A stretch of 36,825 nucleotides of DNA from Actinomycetes bacterium (GTDB taxonomy: Bacteria > Actinomycetota > Acidimicrobiia > Acidimicrobiales > Palsa-688). The translations under genes were made by a program, and so were the position numbers. The stretch is taken from contig JAKCDU010000034.1 in assembly GCA_021838445.1 (NCBI GenBank), positions 1 to 36,825 of the forward strand. The letters are read 5' to 3'. The notes under the pieces are model-generated. The model was not told where the DNA came from and ran no database searches. It saw only the letters and a list, made by a program, of their open reading frames with translations. Each line of letters opens with the position of its first letter. The first letter of the stretch is position 1. This document shows, piece after piece, positions 1 to 7,624 of this stretch.

Positions 1-146
1 GCCAGGGTGGCCACCCCGAACACGTAGATCCAAGAGGCCACGTAGGCCGGCTGGGTGTCGGGCAGGAGCTGATCGGGGGGCAGGGCCGAGACCAGCCGGT
101 CGCGGGTGGCTCCGGTCCAGCTGCGGCCCGTCGGGGGGGCGCTCAC
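1..146 (-). CDS. Cytochrome b, N-terminal part (cut by window edge)
   Basis: This is the first 48 codons of a minus-strand gene that continues beyond the left edge. The GTG start at 146 overlaps the stop of the small upstream gene by 4 nt, so the two are translationally coupled. The reading begins VSAPPTGRSWTGATRDRL and continues to LLPDTQPAYVASWIYVFGVA, where the first membrane helix begins. A short cytoplasmic leader followed by a 'P-x-YVASWIYVFG' entry into helix A resembles the cytochrome b subunit of quinol-oxidising bc-type complexes in Actinobacteria, which pass electrons from quinol to a cytochrome c or oxidase in the plasma membrane. The haem-ligating histidines lie outside the window, so the call rests on the N-terminal pattern only. 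Another polytopic membrane protein is possible. Confidence 0.6.
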   Translation of the reverse strand, partial: MSAPPTGRSWTGATRDRLVSALPPDQLLPDTQPAYVASWIYVFGVATL

Positions 147-322
147 CGGTCTTCCCTGTGACCCGGGAAGGGCAGGACCAGGGCGGCCACGAACACAGTC
201 AGCATCAAGACGATGACTATGAGGTTGGCCAGTGACATCTGGATGAAACCCCAGTGGATGTAGTAGCCGGTGCCGTTGAGACCGACCGCCAGTATCCCCG
301 GGGATGAAGTGAGAACCTCCAT
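143..322 (-). CDS. Small single-span membrane protein upstream of cytochrome b
   Basis: This is a 59-residue protein starting MEVLTSSPGILAVG from an ATG at 322. Residues about 29-51 (SLANLIVIVLMLTVFVAALV) form one hydrophobic segment, followed by PFPG and a charged tail HREDR. A short stretch rich in aromatic residues (GYYIHWGF) precedes the helix. The stop codon overlaps the GTG of the cytochrome b gene in a GTGA arrangement, which argues that the gene is real and made together with it. I infer that it is a small accessory or assembly subunit of the respiratory complex. I do not recognise a named family. It is not an artefact of frame: hydrophobicity is confined to one helix and the flanking residues are polar. 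Confidence 0.65.
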   Translation of the reverse strand: MEVLTSSPGILAVGLNGTGYYIHWGFIQMSLANLIVIVLMLTVFVAALVLPFPGHREDR

Positions 323-618
323 ACCGCGACCTCCGCTGTTGGCTTGCTTTTCGGGACTGTAGACGGACTTCTGCGTCGCGAGGAGAGTCGAATTGCCCTA
401 TAGAAGGTCCCGTTCAGAGCAAAGTACCTGAAGTATCTATCGGTCAAGGGATACTGAGCGTGACGAGCGCCGTGTTTCGCCCGATCAGGACCTGGGTCAC
501 CAACCAGAGGCGCTGGCCCAAGCCGGAGATTCCGGAGGCGGCAAGGGGGCAACCCGAACTCCGGCGACCCTTGAGGTAGCGTCCCTGCTGTGATCCGGCG
601 CACCGTCATCCTCCGGCC

Positions 619-1296
619 GTGCCGACCACGTCGGTCCCGGGTGGGACGCGCGGGGCAAAGCCGGCGGTGAACACCGGCCACCTGCTCCACACCTACGGCT
701 ACTACGCGGTGTTCTTGCTGGTGGGGGCCGAGAGCCTGGGTATCCCCCTCCCCGGCGAGACCATCCTGATCACCGCCGCCCTCTACGCCGGCAGCAGCCA
801 CAAGCTCTCGGTGTACGGGATCTTCGCGGTGGCCGCAGCGGCGGCCATCATCGGGGACAACATCGGGTTCTGGATCGGGGACAAGGGTGGTTACCGCCTG
901 GTGCGGCGCTACGGGCGCTACGTGCGCTTCGACGAGGCCAAGGTGAAGGTCGGCCGGCTGGTGTTCGACCGCCACGGCGGCAAGGTGGTGTTCTTCGGGC
1001 GGTTCGTTTCGGTGCTGCGGACCTACGCGGCGTTCCTGGCAGGCACCATGAAGATGCATTGGCGCCGCTTCCTGCCCTACAACGCCGCGGGCGGGATCGT
1101 GTGGGCGGCGGTGTATTCTTTCGTTCCTTACGCCGTGGGTTCGGCCATCAACAAGGCGTCGCACACCCTGACCATCGTCCTCGGGGTGCTCGCCGCGGTG
1201 GTGATCGTGGCCGCCATCGTGGTGGTCCGCCGCAAGGCTTCCCAACTCGAGGCGGCGGCCGAGGCCGCTTACCCGGGGCCGCTGCCCGAGAGGTGA
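619..1296 (+). CDS. DedA family (SNARE-associated) membrane protein
   Basis: This is a 225-residue polytopic membrane protein of the DedA/VTT family, whose members act as lipid or small-molecule transporters in the cytoplasmic membrane, often undecaprenyl-phosphate or phospholipid flippases. Hallmarks are the early motif ESLGIPLPGETIL (about residues 39-51), the re-entrant segment, the FFGRFVSVLRTYAAFLAGT stretch (about 124-142) with the conserved Arg pair, and the FLPYNAAGGIVWA segment (about 149-161). A C-terminal helix (about 181-205) ends in a basic then Ala/Glu-rich tail. The start is uncertain: GTG at 619 gives a polar 16-residue extension without a clear ribosome site, and a GTG at 667 would start directly before the conserved region. 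It stands alone, divergent from the cytochrome b genes and convergent with the PNPOx-like gene. A decayed second DedA lies at 3298-3997. Confidence 0.88.
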   Translation: MPTTSVPGGTRGAKPAVNTGHLLHTYGYYAVFLLVGAESLGIPLPGETILITAALYAGSSHKLSVYGIFAVAAAAAIIGDNIGFWIGDKGGYRLVRRYGRYVRFDEAKVKVGRLVFDRHGGKVVFFGRFVSVLRTYAAFLAGTMKMHWRRFLPYNAAGGIVWAAVYSFVPYAVGSAINKASHTLTIVLGVLAAVVIVAAIVVVRRKASQLEAAAEAAYPGPLPER

Positions 1297-1340
1297 CCGC
1301 CCCGGCGAGGGCGGCCGGCGGTCAGGCCCAGTCGAGCCGG

Positions 1341-1745
1341 TCAGGCCCAGTCGAGCCAGTGGCCGACCAGGACCCGGGGTTCGAGCAGCACCGCCGGCGA
1401 AAGCGAACCGCTACCCGCCGGGGGGCGGTTCCCGGCGGGGAGGCGGTCGGGAACGGCGACGGGGGTGACCGACCCGATGGCGACGGCGCTCCAGTGGCGG
1501 CTGACCTGATCGTCGAAGCCGGCGGCGTGCAGGGCGACGACAGACGACAGGAGCTTCTTGGACACGTCGGTGCGGTCGGGCAGTACGACGAGGAAGGCCT
1601 GATCCTCGGCCACGTAGCGGACCGGTATGGCGTAGGGGAGGGCGGACAGGGCCAGCCCGACGGTCCCCAGGCCGCCTCGACCGAGGTGCTCGAGGCAGGC
1701 GTCGGCCCCGAAATCAGAGGAGGCGAAACGCGCCAAGCCGATCAT
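1341..1745 (-). CDS. PNPOx-like split-barrel flavoprotein (copy A)
   Basis: This 134-residue protein starts at ATG 1745 (MIGLARFASSDFGADACLEH). It resembles the pyridoxamine 5'-phosphate oxidase-like split barrels: an N-terminal 'CLEHLGRGGLGTVGLAL' block for the first strand pair, then 'ALPYAIPVRYV', the usual 'x-P-x-x-x-P-V-x-Y' segment that lines the flavin or F420 pocket, and a later 'FDDQVSRHWSAVAIG' block corresponding to the strand with the conserved W-S-V-x-x-x-G. Family members bind FMN, F420 or haem and reduce small molecules; the substrate here cannot be told. It is a diverged tandem paralogue of the gene at 1852-2253, similar length and same order of motifs. The C-terminal 25 residues, rich in Leu and Val, close the barrel. 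Confidence 0.7.
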   Translation of the reverse strand: MIGLARFASSDFGADACLEHLGRGGLGTVGLALSALPYAIPVRYVAEDQAFLVVLPDRTDVSKKLLSSVVALHAAGFDDQVSRHWSAVAIGSVTPVAVPDRLPAGNRPPAGSGSLSPAVLLEPRVLVGHWLDWA

Positions 1746-1851
1746 GGCCAAGTTCTTCTCACAACCGCCACGGTTGCCGCCAGGGTCCAAAGGCCCTGAT
1801 GGGACCCCACGCTGGGCCGCTGCAGACGCCAAGCGCGGGATGCGGCGGAAG

Positions 1852-2253
1852 TCAGAGCTCGAAGCGGTAGCCGTGCACAAGGGTCGGGGTGAGGACGAAC
1901 CCCGTCGGCGGCGCAGCGGGGTGGGCCGCCGAGCGGCCTATGGCCATCACCGTCCACCGCCCGCCGGCGCCGTCATCGCCCGACGCTTGCAGCCCCACGA
2001 TCTGCTGATCGAGGGCGGCGGCCACCGGGAGGCCGGCGGGGAGGGTCAGGTGGATGCCCTCGGTCCCCGTCCGGTAGCGGACCGGTACCACCATGGGCAG
2101 GGCTTCGACCGAGAGGACTACCACTCCGCTGTTGCCGCCGCCGAGCAACGCCAGGCACTCAGCGGCCGGCAGGCTCGGGCCGGCCGAGGCGTCGAAAGTC
2201 GATACGAGCGGCTCCCAGACCGCCGCCCACTCAGGAGGGTCACTTTCGGGCAC
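1852..2253 (-). CDS. PNPOx-like split-barrel flavoprotein (copy B)
   Basis: This 133-residue paralogue lies immediately upstream of copy A on the same strand. I chose the GTG at 2253 because a GGAG lies 8 nt before it and the resulting length matches copy A; a TTG at 2274 would add seven residues. Motifs run in the same order as in copy A: 'CLALLGGGNSGVVVLSVEALP', then 'MVVPVRYRTGTEGIHLTLP', then 'GGRWTVMAIGRSA'. The Trp-Thr-Val...Gly block corresponds to the Trp-Ser-Ala-Val block of copy A. A flavin- or F420-binding oxidoreductase role is inferred from the family; no substrate can be assigned. The 106-nt gap between copies holds no gene. The pair probably arose by tandem duplication and may form a heterodimer, as split barrels act as dimers. 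Confidence 0.65.
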   Translation of the reverse strand: MPESDPPEWAAVWEPLVSTFDASAGPSLPAAECLALLGGGNSGVVVLSVEALPMVVPVRYRTGTEGIHLTLPAGLPVAAALDQQIVGLQASGDDGAGGRWTVMAIGRSAAHPAAPPTGFVLTPTLVHGYRFEL

Positions 2254-2459
2254 TCGGCAAGCTCCACCACTCAAGCTTTCGCGACGCTCAAGGTGTCACA
2301 AGCACCTGGCAGCCGCAAGGGACCGAAGGTGGTTTCCCCCCAGACGGCGGCTTCCCCCCGGATGGCGCGGTCCTCGGTTGGACGGCGCTGGGCTGCGGTG
2401 GCCGGCGGATCGGCATGGATCGAGGTGCCCGGACCGGAAGGGATCGACGTGGCCGGCGG

Positions 2460-3281
2460 TCAGGCGGTGGCGGTGAAGATGTGGAAGGCGAGGGGGGCGG
2501 CGATGAGGTCCCCGTCCCGCCGAAGAGGGTCGAGGTGGCGGTCCACGGCGGCTCGGGCCTCGTCCAGGTGCTCGTCCGGGATGCCGAGGAAGCGGAGCTG
2601 GTCGTCGTCGACGATGGCCTCCTCGGCGATCAGGGCCTCGACCTGGTGGGGCTTCGAGAGCGGGTCGGACCACCCGGCGTCGGACAGGACCGACAGGACC
2701 GAGTCGGCGTCGGCGAAGGCGAAAGGCCCGGTCGGGGATTTGCCCGGCGCCGGGGCCGGCGGGGGAGCCGTGAAGGCGGCCAACGCCCGTCCTATGAACC
2801 ACGGGTTGCGGTCCATGGACTGCCAGCAGGCGAAGGCCAGGCGGCCACCGGGGACGACATGGGACCGGATGTTGGCGAACGCTTCCACCGGGTCCTCGAA
2901 GAACATGACGCCGAACTGGCTGATGGCCAGGTCGAAGGGCTGGTCGTCGATGGGCTCCTGCTGGACGTCCCTCACCACGAAACGCACCGTGGTGGCCGCC
3001 TCGGCGGCGGCCCGTCGGCGGGCGTAGTCGACCAGCGGGGCCGAGATGTCGGCGCCGACCACTGTGCCGGTGGGGCCCACCGCGGCCGCTGCCCGCAGCG
3101 CAGCGATGCCGGCGCCGCTGCCGACGTCGAGGACCCGGTGGCCGGGCTCGGGGCGGGCGGCGTCGATCAGGTAGGGCGTGACATGGCTGGTCATCGTCTC
3201 GCGTTTGGGCCACGCCGAGGTCCAGTGCTCGTCGTTCCAGCGGCGTCGCTCGCCCTCGTTGATGGTTTCGTTCACGGTCAT
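2460..3281 (-). CDS. SAM-dependent class I methyltransferase
   Basis: This is a 273-residue cytoplasmic methyltransferase starting at ATG 3281 (MTVNETINEGERRRWND), with GGAG about 11 nt upstream. The Rossmann SAM-binding core is clear: motif I VLDVGSGAGIAAL (about residues 51-63), the acidic end of strand 2 in VVGADISAPLV, the DVQQEP acidic loop after strand 3, and motif IV FDLAISQFGVMFFEDP, followed by the HVVPGGRLAFACW segment typical of Methyltransf_11/25 proteins. The N-terminal 'RRRWNDEHWTSAWPKRE' resembles small-molecule methyltransferases that open with a W-x-x-W element. The substrate is unknown. It starts 17 nt after the stop of the decayed DedA/COG4705 mosaic and may be transcribed from the ABC exporter promoter further upstream. 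Confidence 0.88.
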   Translation of the reverse strand: MTVNETINEGERRRWNDEHWTSAWPKRETMTSHVTPYLIDAARPEPGHRVLDVGSGAGIAALRAAAAVGPTGTVVGADISAPLVDYARRRAAAEAATTVRFVVRDVQQEPIDDQPFDLAISQFGVMFFEDPVEAFANIRSHVVPGGRLAFACWQSMDRNPWFIGRALAAFTAPPPAPAPGKSPTGPFAFADADSVLSVLSDAGWSDPLSKPHQVEALIAEEAIVDDDQLRFLGIPDEHLDEARAAVDRHLDPLRRDGDLIAAPLAFHIFTATA

Positions 3282-3297
3282 GTCTGTGCCGGTGCTC

Positions 3298-3997
3298 CTA
3301 ATCGGTGGCCCACGCCGACGGGTCGAAGACCGGGCCCCCGCGGCGCCGGGCCCGGACCGTCGGCCGATCCAGCCGGGTGATGCCGACGTAGGCGACGAGG
3401 GCGAGGATGGGGACGGCGAAGAGCATGGTAGCCGCGGGGTGGCCGATCCCGATACCACCGGCGGACCGGGAGAAGCCGAGGTAGTTGGCGAAGGACGCCC
3501 CGAGGGGTCGGATGAGGATGTAGGCCAGCCAGAATGCCACCACCGAGTCGAGCCGGGCGGTGGCGTAGGCCAGGCCGGGCAGGGCGAACAGGCCGATGAA
3601 CATGACTCCCGACGCCAGGTAGCCGAGGTGGAAGGTCATGGCCGTCAGGTCGCCGACGGCGGTGCCGAGAGCGAAGGTGGCCAGCACAGTGGCCCAGTAG
3701 CCGATGAGGGCCATGGCCCCGTCCCACAGCAGGGAGCCTATGGCGGTGAGGACACCGAAGCGCAGCGCCGGTACCCGGGCCACGCCGGCCGGCACGGCCA
3801 CGAAGTTGCGGATCACCGGCAGCAGCCGGCTGCCCAGCACCCCCCAACGTTCGTGGCGGCGGTACCAGCCCTCGGCCCGGTCCAGGTCGGCGGGGCTGAG
3901 CAGGCACGCAGCACTATTGCAGGACCGACAGGAGGAAGATGGCGACGTAGCCCGACGACGAAACGAAACTCGTCGGGTTCAGCAGAGCCGGCGTCAA
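3298..3997 (-). pseudogene. Mosaic remnant: DedA fragments joined in frame to the C-terminal half of a COG4705 membrane protein
   Basis: Reading minus-ward, a plausible TTG start at 3997 gives LTPALLNPTSFVSSSGYVAI then FLLSVLQ and a TAG. This is the first helix of a DedA protein, which should continue into SACIPIPSE. One frame over, NSAAC follows at once and then jumps to LSPADLDRAEGWYRRHERWG, the DedA segment well past the missing middle. The second frame stays open to 3298 and reads the DedA C-terminal block (SRLLPVIRNFVAVPAGVARV, ...GSLLWDGAMALIGYW). It then passes without a break into TVLATFALGTAVGDLTA and FWLAYILIRPLGASFANYL, the second half of a COG4705 (DUF347) membrane-anchored protein. 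The result is a frameshift, an internal deletion and a gene fusion within 700 nt. A GTG at 3840 could still start a 180-residue multi-span hybrid, so residual expression cannot be excluded. Confidence 0.75.
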
Positions 3998-4000
3998 ATT

Positions 4001-4828
4001 TCAGGCGTCCCTCCGCCGCAACTCTACCGCCGCGGCCACCAGGGCGGCGGCGCACCAGGCGCAGAACACCCCGAAGCCGGTCCACGGAGCCAGCACGTTG
4101 CCGTCGCTGCGCAGCGTCCACAGGGCGCTGCCGGCAGCGCCGGGCAGGTAGGGGCCCACCGTGTTGTTCCAGCTGGACGGCAACGCGTTGAAGATGACCG
4201 GGAGTATGAGCAGCAACCCGAACAGGGCGGCGATGCCGCCGGCGGTGGAGCGCACGATGAAGCCGAGAGCCAGGCCGAGCAGCCCGACCAGAGTCAGGTA
4301 CAACGCGGCGCCGAAGACGGCCCGCACGGCCCCAGGGTGGCCCCAGCCGACGCTGTGGCTGGCGAGGAGGCTCTGACCGGCGGTGAAGGCCACCACGGTG
4401 GCGGCCAGCGAGCACACGAAGCTGACGGCGGCGAACACCAACGCCTTGGCGGCCAGGACCGGGAGGCGGCGGGGGGCGGCCCCCAGCGTGGCCCGCACCA
4501 TGCCGGTGCTGTACTCGCCGCTGATGAACAGCACGCCGAGCACGCCGATGGTGAGCTGGGCCAGGTTGACCCCGACCAGGGAGCGGTCCACGGCGTTGAA
4601 ACGCAGTCGTTCGATCTGGGTCATCGAAGACCAGTGGGAGTTGGTGAAGTACGACACCAGCGAGCCGATGCCGATCACGGCCACGACGGTGGCGGCCATC
4701 ACGATCCACGACGACCGCAGCGTGCGGAACTTGATCCACTCGGAGCGGGCCACGGTGGCGGTGGTGACGGGGCTGACCGTTACCCGGGGGGCGGTGCCGG
4801 GGTGGGTGGGGGCGGTGGTGACGCTCAT
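4001..4828 (-). CDS. ABC-2 type transporter permease
   Basis: This 275-residue integral membrane protein is encoded directly downstream of its ATPase, with a 4-nt overlap (start 4828, ATPase stop 4825). After a polar, Thr/Pro-rich N-terminus and a basic segment (ARSEWIKFRTLRSSW) there are about six hydrophobic spans: residues about 40-60, 90-107 (LTIGVLGVLFISGEYSTGM), 125-150, 175-200, 210-230 and 245-265. The 'GEYSTGMVRATLGAAPRR' segment after the second span is typical of ABC-2 exporters of the NatB/CcmB-like group in Actinobacteria. It exports an unknown substrate across the cytoplasmic membrane. The permease at 16733-17557 is a clear paralogue (GEYATGMIRSTISAEPRR). Only 3 nt separate its stop from the TTG of the decayed DedA gene. 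Confidence 0.9.
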   Translation of the reverse strand: MSVTTAPTHPGTAPRVTVSPVTTATVARSEWIKFRTLRSSWIVMAATVVAVIGIGSLVSYFTNSHWSSMTQIERLRFNAVDRSLVGVNLAQLTIGVLGVLFISGEYSTGMVRATLGAAPRRLPVLAAKALVFAAVSFVCSLAATVVAFTAGQSLLASHSVGWGHPGAVRAVFGAALYLTLVGLLGLALGFIVRSTAGGIAALFGLLLILPVIFNALPSSWNNTVGPYLPGAAGSALWTLRSDGNVLAPWTGFGVFCAWCAAALVAAAVELRRRDA

Positions 4829-5745
4829 GCGGCGCTCCCGTCGAGGCTGGCCGCCCGGTACTCCACCGAGTCGGAGGTGAGGGTCATGAACACGTCCTCG
4901 AGCGAGGCGCTCTCGACGCGCAGCTCGTAGACGGCCAGGCCGTGGCGGCGGGCCGTCTCGCCGACCTGCTCGGGGGATGCGCCGCGCACCTCCAACAGCC
5001 CGGCCTCACGGCTGGTGACGGTGACGTCGGGGCTGGCCAGGTGGTCGCGCAGTTCGCTGGCCTCCGGGGAGCGGACCATGACCGTGCTCGACGCCCCCTC
5101 GAGCAGCTCGGAGGTCTCCACGTCGGCGATGAGGCGGCCCCGCCCGACGACGATCACGTGCTGGGCGGTCAGCGCCATCTCGGCCATCAGGTGGCTGGAG
5201 AGGAACACCGTCCGTCCCTCGCCGGCCAGGCCCCTCAACAGGTTGCGGACCCAGCGGACCCCTTCAGGGTCGAGACCGTTGATCGGTTCGTCCAGGATGA
5301 CCGTGGCCGGGTCGGCGAGCAGCGCGGCGGCGATACCCAGCCGCTGGCCCATGCCCAGCGAGAAGCTCCCCACCCGCTTGGAGGCGACCTCGGATAGGCC
5401 CACCAGGTCGAGGACCTCGTCGACGCGCCGGGTCGAGATGCGGTGGGTGGCGGCCAGGGCCAGCAGGTGGTTGCGGGCCGATCGCCCGGTGTGGATGGAC
5501 CGGGCCTCGAGGAGGGCGCCGACCTCCGACAGCGGGGCGCGATGGTCGGCGTAGGCCCGGCCGTTGACCGTAACCGAGCCGCTGGTCGGGCGGTCGAGGC
5601 CGAGGATCAGCCGCATGGTGGTGGACTTACCCGACCCGTTGGGCCCGAGGAATCCGGTGACGATGCCCGGCCGCACCTCGAAGTCGAGGTGGTCGACGGC
5701 GGTCTTGGGGCCATACCGCTTGGTCAGGCTCCGGGCCTCTATCAC
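4825..5745 (-). CDS. ABC transporter ATP-binding protein
   Basis: This is a complete 306-residue ABC ATPase (start ATG 5745, MIEARSLTKRYGPKTAVDHL) that powers the adjacent ABC-2 permease. Walker A is GPNGSGKST (about residues 34-42), the signature region is SFSLGMGQRLGIAAAL (about 136-150), Walker B is ATVILDEPINGLDPEG (about 157-172), and the H-loop is FLSSHL. The C-terminal third (about 215-306) is the regulatory extension seen in drug and lantibiotic exporters, ending 'ASLEDVFMTLTSDSVEYRAA'. This intact gene is a useful ruler for the truncated ATPase at 17554-17898. That protein retains the same first 20 and last 95 or so residues but nothing between. Confidence 0.95.
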   Translation of the reverse strand: MIEARSLTKRYGPKTAVDHLDFEVRPGIVTGFLGPNGSGKSTTMRLILGLDRPTSGSVTVNGRAYADHRAPLSEVGALLEARSIHTGRSARNHLLALAATHRISTRRVDEVLDLVGLSEVASKRVGSFSLGMGQRLGIAAALLADPATVILDEPINGLDPEGVRWVRNLLRGLAGEGRTVFLSSHLMAEMALTAQHVIVVGRGRLIADVETSELLEGASSTVMVRSPEASELRDHLASPDVTVTSREAGLLEVRGASPEQVGETARRHGLAVYELRVESASLEDVFMTLTSDSVEYRAASLDGSAA

Positions 5746-5963
5746 GGCTGGGTCGCTTCTGCGCGCATGGAGCCAAACGCTACGGGGCCGGTCCGGTGGG
5801 AGGAAGCGGCTGGAGGATGATTGTCGCCCGGGCGGGCTACGCCCTTTGGATGACCCGCCTACGACCCTGGTATGACCCGGGATCGGGGACCCGGCGCCCA
5901 GCTGCGGGTCCTATGGTTGGAGAACGCGGCGGGCCCGGGCCCGGCAAACCGAGGGGAGACGCC

Positions 5964-6395
5964 ATGTCACGGGTGAACACCTATCTCAACTTCGCCGGCC
6001 GGGCCGAGGAGGCGTTCGGTTTCTACGCCGGGATCTTCGGTACCGAGATCGCCATGCTCAGCCGCTTCTCGGACATGCCCGATATGGGGCCCGGAGCGCT
6101 TCCGCCCGAGGAGGCGGGGCTGGTCGTGCACGCCGAGCTGCCCATCATCGGTGATCACCTGCTCATGGCCACCGACATGTTGGAATCCATGGGCCACCAG
6201 GTCCGCATCGGCAACAACACCACTATCTGCCTCGACGTCGACAGCCGCGACGAGGCCGACCGGCTCTACGGCGCCCTGTCCGACGGCGGCTCGGAGGGAG
6301 CGCCCATGGCCGACATGCCCTGGGGGGCCTACTGGGGGGTCATCCTCGACCGCTACGGCATCCGTTGGATGGTCAACCACACTCCGGCGCCGTAG
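5964..6395 (+). CDS. VOC / PhnB-like glyoxalase-fold protein
   Basis: This 143-residue cytoplasmic protein has a GAGGGGAG ribosome site 4-5 nt before ATG 5964. The pattern is that of the PhnB-like vicinal oxygen chelate group: VNTYLNFAGRAEEAFGFYAG at the N-terminus, a central VHAELPIIGDHLLMATDM block, and a C-terminal WGAYWGVILDRYGIRWMVNH. 'LNF-GxAEEAFxFY' and 'GIRWMVNH' are characteristic of that family, sometimes annotated as 3-demethylubiquinone methyltransferase-like. No enzymatic activity is established for most members. The usual metal-binding positions are partly replaced, so a binding or chaperone role is as likely as catalysis. It is the first of four VOC proteins in the window and stands alone, ending at a hairpin shared with the convergent aldo/keto reductase gene. 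Confidence 0.88.
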   Translation: MSRVNTYLNFAGRAEEAFGFYAGIFGTEIAMLSRFSDMPDMGPGALPPEEAGLVVHAELPIIGDHLLMATDMLESMGHQVRIGNNTTICLDVDSRDEADRLYGALSDGGSEGAPMADMPWGAYWGVILDRYGIRWMVNHTPAP

Positions 6396-6397
6396 CG

Positions 6398-6420
6398 GCC
6401 CGACGGGGTTTCGGTCGGGC
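6398..6420. terminator. Hairpin between convergent genes
   Basis: The 7-bp inverted repeat GCCCGAC / GTCGGGC has a 9-nt loop. It lies 3 nt after the VOC stop codon and 5 nt before the end of the aldo/keto reductase gene on the other strand. There is no T-tract, as is usual for high-GC actinobacterial terminators. A bidirectional terminator role is inferred from position. Confidence 0.6.
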
Positions 6421-6425
6421 GCGCT

Positions 6426-7421
6426 TCAGCGGTGCACGGTGGACATGTCGGCGTAGCGATCGCCGGCGGTGGTGCCGGCGGGGGCGGCCTCGTCGATGGC
6501 TCGCAGGTCCTCGGGGCGCAGCTCGACGTAGAGCGCAGCGATGTTCTGCTCGAGGTAGCTGCGCCGTTTGGTGCCGGGGATGGGGACCACGTCGTCGCCC
6601 TGGACCAGGACCCAGGCCAGGGCCAACTGGCTGGCGGTCACGTCACGCTCGGCGGCGATCTGGCGGACCCGGTCGACCAGCTCCAGGTTCTTCTGGAAGT
6701 TGTCCCCCTGGAAGCGGGGAGAGTGGCGGCGGAAGTCGTCGGGGTCGAGGTCGTCGAGGCTGCGGATGTCTCCGGTCAGGAAACCTCGGCCGAGGGGGGA
6801 ATAAGCGACGAAACCGATCCCGAGCTCCCGGACGGTGGCCAGCACGTCATTGTCCTCGACGTCGCGCGACCAGAGGGACCATTCGGTCTGCACGGCGGTC
6901 ACGGGATGCACCAGGTGGGCGCGGCGGATGGTCTCGGGGGCCGCTTCGCTGATCCCCAGGTGGGTCACCTTGCCTGCCTCGACCAACTCCGACATGGCGC
7001 CCCACGTCTCCTCCACGGCGACCGCGGGATCGACGCGGTGCTGGTAGTAGAGGTCGATGTGGTCGACCCCGAGCCGGGCCAGGCTGGCGTCGCAGGCCCG
7101 CCGCACGTAATCGGGACGACCGTTGACCCCGACGCGGGTGCCGTCCTCGCGCCGCTCGTTGCCGAACTTGGTGGCCAGCACGACCTCGGCGCGCCGGCCG
7201 GCGATGGCCCGGCCCACCAGCTTCTCGTTGGTGAACGGCCCATACATGTCGGCGGTGTCGAGGAAGGTCACTCCGGCGTCGAGGGCGGCGTGGATCACCG
7301 CCACGGACTCGTCGTCGTCGCCTCGACCGTAGAACTCGGACATGCCCATGCAGCCCAAGCCCTCAGCCGAGACGTCGAGCGCGGCGCTACCTGATCCCAG
7401 GGTGCGGTGGGCTACGGGCAC
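6426..7421 (-). CDS. Aldo/keto reductase
   Basis: This is a 331-residue NADPH-dependent oxidoreductase with a TIM barrel. The GTG at 7421 is preceded by GAGGAGG at a 7-nt spacing, which decides the start. The catalytic tetrad of the family is visible: Asp55 and Tyr60 in FLDTADMYG, Lys85 in ATKFG, and His128 in YYQHRVD. The C-terminal cofactor-binding block [17 protein letters not shown] is typical of AKR13-like bacterial enzymes that reduce aldehydes and ketones with NADPH. The N-terminal [12 protein letters not shown] is also characteristic. It is a single-gene unit, divergent from the diiron protein across a 203-nt region that carries a palindromic site. Confidence 0.95.
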   Translation of the reverse strand: MPVAHRTLGSGSAALDVSAEGLGCMGMSEFYGRGDDDESVAVIHAALDAGVTFLDTADMYGPFTNEKLVGRAIAGRRAEVVLATKFGNERREDGTRVGVNGRPDYVRRACDASLARLGVDHIDLYYQHRVDPAVAVEETWGAMSELVEAGKVTHLGISEAAPETIRRAHLVHPVTAVQTEWSLWSRDVEDNDVLATVRELGIGFVAYSPLGRGFLTGDIRSLDDLDPDDFRRHSPRFQGDNFQKNLELVDRVRQIAAERDVTASQLALAWVLVQGDDVVPIPGTKRRSYLEQNIAALYVELRPEDLRAIDEAAPAGTTAGDRYADMSTVHR

Positions 7422-7574
7422 GGCGGGCCTCCTCGATGGTCGGGGGGCTCCCAACCTACCGGGAGGTGGTGGTGGTGGCGCGGCCGGCCTGTCCCTTTTG
7501 TCCGGGCGGGGGCGGGGCGGCGGCGGCGGTGATGACCTTCGGCCCTAGCGCGCCGCCCCGCCGGGGGGATGAAG

Positions 7575-7589
7575 ATTAACGTTGTTAAT
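7575..7589. promoter_or_regulatory. Perfect palindromic operator candidate
   Basis: ATTAAC-GTT-GTTAAT is a perfect 15-nt inverted repeat of two 6-nt arms, strikingly AT-rich in a GC-rich background. It lies 36 nt before the GTG of the diiron protein gene. Its size and symmetry fit a homodimeric TetR- or GntR-type repressor. It could serve either divergent gene, but its position favours the diiron protein. Confidence 0.6.
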
Positions 7590-7624
7590 GCAGCGCTGCT
7601 GCCCGCAGTGGGAGGGACCGCAAA

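Noticed and set aside
217-1245. Long minus-strand open frame over the DedA gene
   Set aside because: It is rich in His, Arg, Pro and Gly and runs antisense to a gene with clear family motifs; its downstream end also overlaps the small membrane protein in another frame.
1744-3027. 427-codon plus-strand open frame over the PNPOx and methyltransferase genes
   Set aside because: Composition is typical of antisense frames in high-GC DNA (Arg, Ser, Gly), with no motif and no ribosome site.
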